A stretch of 64,000 nucleotides of DNA from positions 1 to 64,000 of the forward strand of contig CAZSXT010000002.1 in assembly GCA_964611435.1 (NCBI GenBank), in the 5' to 3' direction. This DNA is from JAYPHU01 sp964611435. Lineage in GTDB: Bacteria; Pseudomonadota; Alphaproteobacteria; Rhodospirillales; UBA2165. Position 1 is the first letter of the stretch, and the number at the start of each line of letters is the position of its first letter. The notes below the pieces were generated by a model. The model was not told the origin of the DNA. It saw nothing but the letters and a program-made list of their open reading frames with translations, and did no database searches. The position numbers and the translations under genes are program-made. Below are positions 59,885-64,000 of this stretch, in pieces.

Positions 59885-60523
59885 ATGGCCGCCAATCCGC
59901 GACATCAGCTCAACTGGGGCGCCCGGATGTCCCGTATGGCGCTCCTGGCGATTTTGATCCTGGTTATTTTGGTGCTGGGCCTGATTTCCTTCGTCGACAA
60001 AATCCCGACCGAGGTGACCGACCGGAACACCGAAACCGACGCGATTATCGTGCTGACAGGCGGCAGTGAACGGTTGGATGAGGGGCTCCTCCTTCTGACC
60101 CAAAAGAAAGCCAAGAAGCTCTTTGTCTCGGGCGTTTATCGGGGCGTCGATGTGCAACGGCTTCTAGAATTGTCCAAGCAAAACCGCGAAGAATTACTCT
60201 GCTGCATCGCGCTCGGCTATGACGCGATCAGCACCGAGGGCAACGCCATCGAAACGAAAGCCTGGCTGAAAGGCGAGGGTTATTCTTCGGTCCGGCTGGT
60301 GACCGCAAACTACCACCTGCCGCGCAGCATGATGGAATTTCAGCACGTTATGCCGGACGTCCGGATCGTTCCACATGCCGTCTTTCCCGAACAGTTCAAA
60401 CGTGAAGATTGGTGGCTGTGGCCGGGAACATTGAATTTGATTCTGAGCGAATACATGAAGTTCATCACGTCGGCCTTGCGCCAGACATACCAATCACTCA
60501 TTCACGCCAGGCCGGGCCGATGA
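59885..60523 (+). CDS. YdcF family (DUF218) protein
   Basis: A 212-residue protein with one membrane helix (about 19-38, ALLAILILVILVLGLISFV) and a DUF218 Rossmann-like domain: DAIIVLTGGSERLDEGLLLL, KKLFVSGVYRGVDV, STEGNAIETKAWL and VTANYHLPRSMMEFQ. Members such as SanA, ElyC and YdcF act in envelope homeostasis, perhaps on lipid carriers. It starts 2 bp after ftsX and overlaps plsC by ATGA. Confidence 0.9.
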   Translation: MAANPRHQLNWGARMSRMALLAILILVILVLGLISFVDKIPTEVTDRNTETDAIIVLTGGSERLDEGLLLLTQKKAKKLFVSGVYRGVDVQRLLELSKQNREELLCCIALGYDAISTEGNAIETKAWLKGEGYSSVRLVTANYHLPRSMMEFQHVMPDVRIVPHAVFPEQFKREDWWLWPGTLNLILSEYMKFITSALRQTYQSLIHARPGR

Positions 60524-61248
60524 GAGCGATCCGTTCAGCCATCTTCAACGTGTTTTTCATCGGCTGGACCGCCTTTCTGCTTTGTATGCTCTGGCTGCTG
60601 ATGCCCTTTTCCAGGGACACGTTCCGATCAGGGATCGCCCTCTGGCCCAGGCTGATCTTTCCGATCATGCGGATTTTGCTGGGACTCAACTACAAATTGG
60701 AGGGTGAGGAGAATATCCCTGACCGCCCAGTCATTTATGCGGTTAAACACCAGTCCGCTTGGGAAACCATGTTTTTTCTCTACGCCAACAAAAACAACGC
60801 CTACATCATGAAGGACGAGCTCCGGAAAATCCCGTTTTGGGGCTGGTATATGGACAAAAGCCAACACGTTGTCGTAGATCGCAAAGGCGCGGCCAGCAGT
60901 ATGCGCAAAATGATCGCCATGACTTCCGATATCTTGGCGGACGGCCGTTCCGTGGTCATTTTTCCCGAAGGCACGCGCACGCCGGTTGGCGAAACCGGCA
61001 GGTATCATCCAGGCGTGTTTGCCCTCTATGACCAAACCAAGGCGCCCGTGGTGCCTGTTGCGATCAACTCGGGCGTCTTTTGGGGCCGGCGCACATTCGT
61101 AAAAAATCCCGGCGTGATCACCTTGAAATTCTTGCCGGTCATGCCTGAGGGACTCGACCGCCGCGCTTTCATGGCCGAGTTGCAAGACCGGATAGAAACC
61201 GCGACACGTCAGCTCGAAGCGGCGGCGGTGGATACCGGGGAAAACTAG
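60520..61248 (+). CDS. plsC: 1-acyl-sn-glycerol-3-phosphate acyltransferase
   Basis: A 242-residue inner-membrane acyltransferase for phosphatidic acid synthesis. An N-terminal hydrophobic segment (about 12-30) is followed by the PlsC motifs: KHQSAWET (catalytic His; Glu at the usual Asp position of HX4D, a common variant in this group), the substrate motif FPEGTRTPVG and VVPVAINSGVFW. ATG 60520 overlaps the ydcF stop. Confidence 0.92.
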   Translation: MRAIRSAIFNVFFIGWTAFLLCMLWLLMPFSRDTFRSGIALWPRLIFPIMRILLGLNYKLEGEENIPDRPVIYAVKHQSAWETMFFLYANKNNAYIMKDELRKIPFWGWYMDKSQHVVVDRKGAASSMRKMIAMTSDILADGRSVVIFPEGTRTPVGETGRYHPGVFALYDQTKAPVVPVAINSGVFWGRRTFVKNPGVITLKFLPVMPEGLDRRAFMAELQDRIETATRQLEAAAVDTGEN

Positions 61249-61335
61249 AAAAACATACAAAATACAGTAAGTTATAACTCGATAAGCCGTGATAAATATG
61301 TGTCCAAATGGTGGAAACAAAACAAGAACTTTTTA

Positions 61336-61364
61336 TTGACCGAAAAAGCATCCGCGCCTACGAT
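61336..61364 (+). promoter_or_regulatory. Candidate nrdJ promoter
   Basis: TTGACC (61336-61341), a 17-nt spacer and TACGAT (61359-61364) lie about 40 bp before the first possible start of the ribonucleotide reductase gene. The AT-rich 157-bp gap shows no clear cobalamin riboswitch. Confidence 0.5.
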
Positions 61365-61405
61365 GGTAAAATAAAGAATACCGGAGAGGTGAACCGGCAG
61401 TCGCC

Positions 61406-63805
61406 GTGTTAACGCCGCAAAAAAGAACCGGATTTGACCAGGAAATAGGAATAAACGGTAAAATGGCTTCGATATCCGCCATTTCCCAGCAAATCTGGGA
61501 CATGAAGTATCGCTATAAATCGCTCGACGGCGAACCGGTGGATAAAACCATCCCCGACACGTTCCGCCGTGTGGCTAGCGCTTTGGCTGCCCCCGAAGAG
61601 AATTCTGAGCTTTGGGCCGAGCGGTTTTTCAATGCGATGAATGACTTCAAGTTCCTGCCCGCGGGGCGCATTGTCTCCGGCGCCGGCACCGACCGGGATG
61701 TCACCCTGTTTAACTGTTTCGTCATGGGCGACATTCCCGACGATATGGCGGGCATCTTTGATGCGCTCCGTGAAGCAGCCCTGACCATGCAGCAGGGTGG
61801 TGGCATCGGCTATGACTTCTCCACCCTCCGCCCCAAAGGCGCGCCGGTGAAAGGCGTCGGCGCGGATGCGTCGGGACCGCTTTCCTTCATGGATGTCTGG
61901 GACGCCATGTGCCGCACGATCATGAGCGCCGGGTCGCGGCGAGGCGCAATGATGGCCGTGTTGCGCTGCGACCATCCTGATATCGAAGGCTTTATCGACG
62001 CCAAGAGTGAGCCCGGCCGGTTACGGATGTTCAACCTTTCGGTCCTGGTGACGGACGCCTTTATGCAAGCGGTGAAAGAAGATTCGGTCTGGGAGCTGAA
62101 GTTCGATGGCACCGTTTACAAAAGCCTGCCCGCCCGTGACTTGTGGGACAAGATCATGCGGGCCACCTACGCCTATGCGGAACCGGGCGTCATCTTCATT
62201 GACCGGATTAACCGGCTAAACCCGCTGAATTATTGCGAGACCATTCACGGCACCAACCCTTGCGGTGAACAGCCGCTGCCGCCTTATGGCGCCTGTCTGT
62301 TGGGCTCGGTCAATTTGGCCCGGCTTGTCGAAGACCCCTTTTCGGACGGCGCCAGAATGGACATGGCGGCTCTGACCGACATTGTCTCTACAGCCGTCCG
62401 CATGATGGACAACACGATTGACGTTTCCCGCTTCCCGCTGGAGACTCAACGCCAAGAAGCCGAAGCCAAGCGGCGGATCGGTCTTGGTGTTACCGGGCTG
62501 GCGGATGCGCTGATCATGTGCGGCGCGCGCTACGGATCGGCAGGCGCCGTGCAATTGACCGAAGACTGGATGAAGGCCATCCAACGGTCCGCATATCTGA
62601 CGTCTGTCGAACTCGCTAAAGAAAAAGGAGCGTTCCCGCTATTCGACAAGGACGCCTACCTGGCCGGCGAAGGCGTCGCCGGATTGGACGAAGACGTTAG
62701 ACAAGCCATCGCCGCATACGGCATCCGCAATGCGCTGCTGACCTCGATCGCGCCGACCGGCACGATTTCATTGTTCGCCGACAATGTATCTTCCGGGTTG
62801 GAACCGGTGTTCAGTTTTTCCTATACCCGCCATGTTCTGATGCCCGACGGCAGCCGCCGGGATGAAGCGGTGTCGGACTATGCCTATCGGTTGTTCCGGC
62901 GCATGAGAGGTGAGACCGCTCCCCTGCCCGACGCCTTCATCGACGCCCAGGCCTTAAGCCCCCGGGATCATCTGGTGATGCAGGCGGCCATGCAGAAATA
63001 CATCGACAGTTCTATCTCCAAGACCATCAATTGTCCGGAAGAGATCGGCTTCGAGGAATTCAAGAACGTCTATCTGCAAGCCTATGACCTGGGCTGCAAG
63101 GGCTGCACGACCTACCGTCCCAATGACGTCACCGGCGCGGTGTTGGAGGCCAAGCCCGACAAGGACAGTAAAGACGCGCAGCAGGAATTGCCCCTGGCTT
63201 CGCCGGCCACGGCCGCGACCGCCAAACCCAAGGACAGCGGTGATGCCGGCAATCTTCATTACCTGACCCGTCCGCTCGACCGGCCGGAGGCCCTTGATGG
63301 CGCGACGTACAAGGTTCAATGGCCGGAAAGCGATCACGCGCTCTATATCACCATCAACGATGTGGTGCAGGATGGCCGCCGCCGCCCATTCGAGGTCTTT
63401 ATTAATTCCAAGAATACGGAGCACTATGCCTGGACCGTAGCGCTCACCCGGATGATCTCTGCTGTGTTCCGCCGCGGCGGCGATGTTTCTTTTGTGGTGG
63501 AAGAGCTCAAGGCCGTTTTCGACCCGCGCGGCGGTCAGTGGGTCAAAGGCAAGTATGTGCCATCACTTTTGGCGGCGATCGGCCAGGTGTTGGAAGACCA
63601 CATGATTCATATCGGCTTCTTGCCCAATCCGGCAAAATTGACCGGCCCCGAGGCGGAGGAATTGCCCAAGGTTGTCAACCTGAACGACGACCCGGCGACG
63701 AATGACGCGCGTCTCGGGCAATGCCCGAAATGCGGCCAGGCCAGCCTGATGCGCCAGGAAGGGTGTGACACCTGTATCAGCTGCACCTATTCCAAATGCG
63801 GATAA
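61406..63805 (+). CDS. nrdJ: Adenosylcobalamin-dependent ribonucleotide reductase (class II)
   Basis: Up to 799 residues. The 10-stranded barrel has CFVMGDIPDDMAGIFDALREAALTMQQGGGIGYDFS, the radical-chemistry motif NPCGEQPLPPYGACLLGSVNLARLV, TSIAPTGTISLFADNVSSGLEP and SSISKTINCPE. After about residue 575 comes a linker and a DUF-type domain, ending in a zinc ribbon (CPKCGQASLMRQEGCDTCISCTYSKCG) with the C-terminal redox cysteines. No ATP cone is seen. The enzyme makes deoxyribonucleotides with B12, with or without oxygen. GTG 61406 or ATG 61463 (MASISAIS) could be the start. Confidence 0.96.
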   Translation: MLTPQKRTGFDQEIGINGKMASISAISQQIWDMKYRYKSLDGEPVDKTIPDTFRRVASALAAPEENSELWAERFFNAMNDFKFLPAGRIVSGAGTDRDVTLFNCFVMGDIPDDMAGIFDALREAALTMQQGGGIGYDFSTLRPKGAPVKGVGADASGPLSFMDVWDAMCRTIMSAGSRRGAMMAVLRCDHPDIEGFIDAKSEPGRLRMFNLSVLVTDAFMQAVKEDSVWELKFDGTVYKSLPARDLWDKIMRATYAYAEPGVIFIDRINRLNPLNYCETIHGTNPCGEQPLPPYGACLLGSVNLARLVEDPFSDGARMDMAALTDIVSTAVRMMDNTIDVSRFPLETQRQEAEAKRRIGLGVTGLADALIMCGARYGSAGAVQLTEDWMKAIQRSAYLTSVELAKEKGAFPLFDKDAYLAGEGVAGLDEDVRQAIAAYGIRNALLTSIAPTGTISLFADNVSSGLEPVFSFSYTRHVLMPDGSRRDEAVSDYAYRLFRRMRGETAPLPDAFIDAQALSPRDHLVMQAAMQKYIDSSISKTINCPEEIGFEEFKNVYLQAYDLGCKGCTTYRPNDVTGAVLEAKPDKDSKDAQQELPLASPATAATAKPKDSGDAGNLHYLTRPLDRPEALDGATYKVQWPESDHALYITINDVVQDGRRRPFEVFINSKNTEHYAWTVALTRMISAVFRRGGDVSFVVEELKAVFDPRGGQWVKGKYVPSLLAAIGQVLEDHMIHIGFLPNPAKLTGPEAEELPKVVNLNDDPATNDARLGQCPKCGQASLMRQEGCDTCISCTYSKCG

Positions 63806-63809
63806 AAAA

Positions 63810-63836
63810 AGGCGCCGGGATACGGCGCCTCTTTCG
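63810..63836. terminator. Terminator between nrdJ and the convergent gene
   Basis: AGGCGCCG (63810-63817), loop GGATA and CGGCGCCT (63823-63830) form an 8-bp stem. The A run at 63804-63810 gives a U tract on the minus strand, and CTCTTTC follows on the plus strand, so it probably works best for the minus-strand gene. Confidence 0.7.
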
Positions 63837-63853
63837 AATTCTGTCGGGACAGG

Positions 63854-64000
63854 CTATTTGACGAGATCTTCGATGACGGCCTTCGCCTTTTGGCTGCCGC
63901 CTTCATGGCCCGTATTTTCCTCGGTCTCGACCCGCACCCATTCCTTAGCGGCGTCCGCGTCGATATCGACTTTCTTGAGGACCTGCACCATGACTGCCTC
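63854..64000 (-). CDS. C-terminal part of an unidentified gene (runs off the right end)
   Basis: An open minus-strand frame ends at TAG 63854-63856 and is open to the window edge (48 codons). It encodes MVQVLKKVDIDADAAKEWVR and ends GGSQKAKAVIEDLVK. The codon use and the terminator at its end indicate a real gene. Too little is present to name a family. Confidence 0.55.
   Translation of the reverse strand, partial: EAVMVQVLKKVDIDADAAKEWVRVETEENTGHEGGSQKAKAVIEDLVK

Noticed and set aside
61249..61335. NrdR boxes or a cobalamin riboswitch before nrdJ
   Set aside because: ACAAAATACAGT is only a loose match to an NrdR box and no second box stands at the right phase. No B12-box-like sequence was seen.
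1..64000. CRISPR arrays, insertion sequences, rRNA genes
   Set aside because: No regularly spaced repeats, transposase genes or rRNA segments were seen anywhere in the window.

Overview
The window reads as a chromosomal segment of an alphaproteobacterium, most likely a free-living, flagellated, Rhodospirillales-like organism. The conserved blocks support this: rplU-rpmA-obgE-proB-proA-nadD-rsfS-rlmH-gpmI-envC-ctpA-deacetylase-rppH, metX-metW beside hisC-tyrC, argH-lptM-lysA-DUF4175, and MJ0042 zinc ribbon-ftsE-ftsX-ydcF-plsC. An alphaproteobacterial CheZ, PomA/PomB-type stator genes and a class II (B12) ribonucleotide reductase fit the same picture. Genes are tightly packed, and many convergent pairs end within 1-20 bp of each other.

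Region 1 (1-1.4 kb): an AT-rich tyrosine recombinase beside tRNA-Ser(CGA), the edge of an integrated element that continues off the left end. The recombinase has no catalytic tyrosine after its GH motif.

Region 2 (1.5-12.7 kb): an accessory set for aromatic or aryl-acid metabolism. It holds MarR plus an aryl-CoA ligase, an alpha/beta hydrolase with two carboxymuconolactone-decarboxylase (CMD) family proteins, RidA plus SDR, an FAH-family enzyme, a CHMI-like protein, LigA- and LigB-like extradiol dioxygenase subunits and an MFS transporter. A motAB pair sits inside it. The most striking observation of the window is here: one CMD gene (4325-4972, minus) has an in-frame TGA exactly where the second cysteine of the CxxC motif belongs, followed by a hairpin with the geometry of a bacterial SECIS. 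It is a candidate CxxU selenoprotein. Its partner, encoded 4 bp downstream, aligns without gaps and has lost both redox residues.

Region 3 (12.7-17.6 kb): an FkbM-type methyltransferase, a TPR/O-GlcNAc-transferase-like glycosyltransferase and a thiamine-diphosphate enzyme.

Region 4 (17.6-30 kb): the housekeeping run from rplU to rppH (ribosome assembly, proline and NAD synthesis, glycolysis, cell-wall hydrolase activation).

Region 5 (30-42.6 kb): a KorAB 2-oxoacid oxidoreductase, a SUMF-domain protein, an XRE regulator, a cupin, a methyltransferase behind a 14-bp tandem repeat, metW/metX with a structured leader and small upstream ORF, hisC-tyrC, a DUF2125 protein, an EamA exporter and ChaC.

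Region 6 (42.6-50 kb): a second MarR/aryl-CoA ligase pair, a small lipoprotein, a 54-codon small basic gene, an N-terminally extended aminopeptidase P, and CheZ with an uncharacterised neighbour.

Region 7 (50-64 kb): tlpA, argH, lptM, lysA, a DUF4175 protein, a methyltransferase, the zinc-ribbon gene carrying an assembly gap, ftsEX, ydcF, plsC, nrdJ and the end of an unidentified gene. The 100-N gap at 57455-57554 is flanked by identical 55-bp copies. Removing the Ns and one copy restores a single reading frame, so the gap is probably an assembly artefact.
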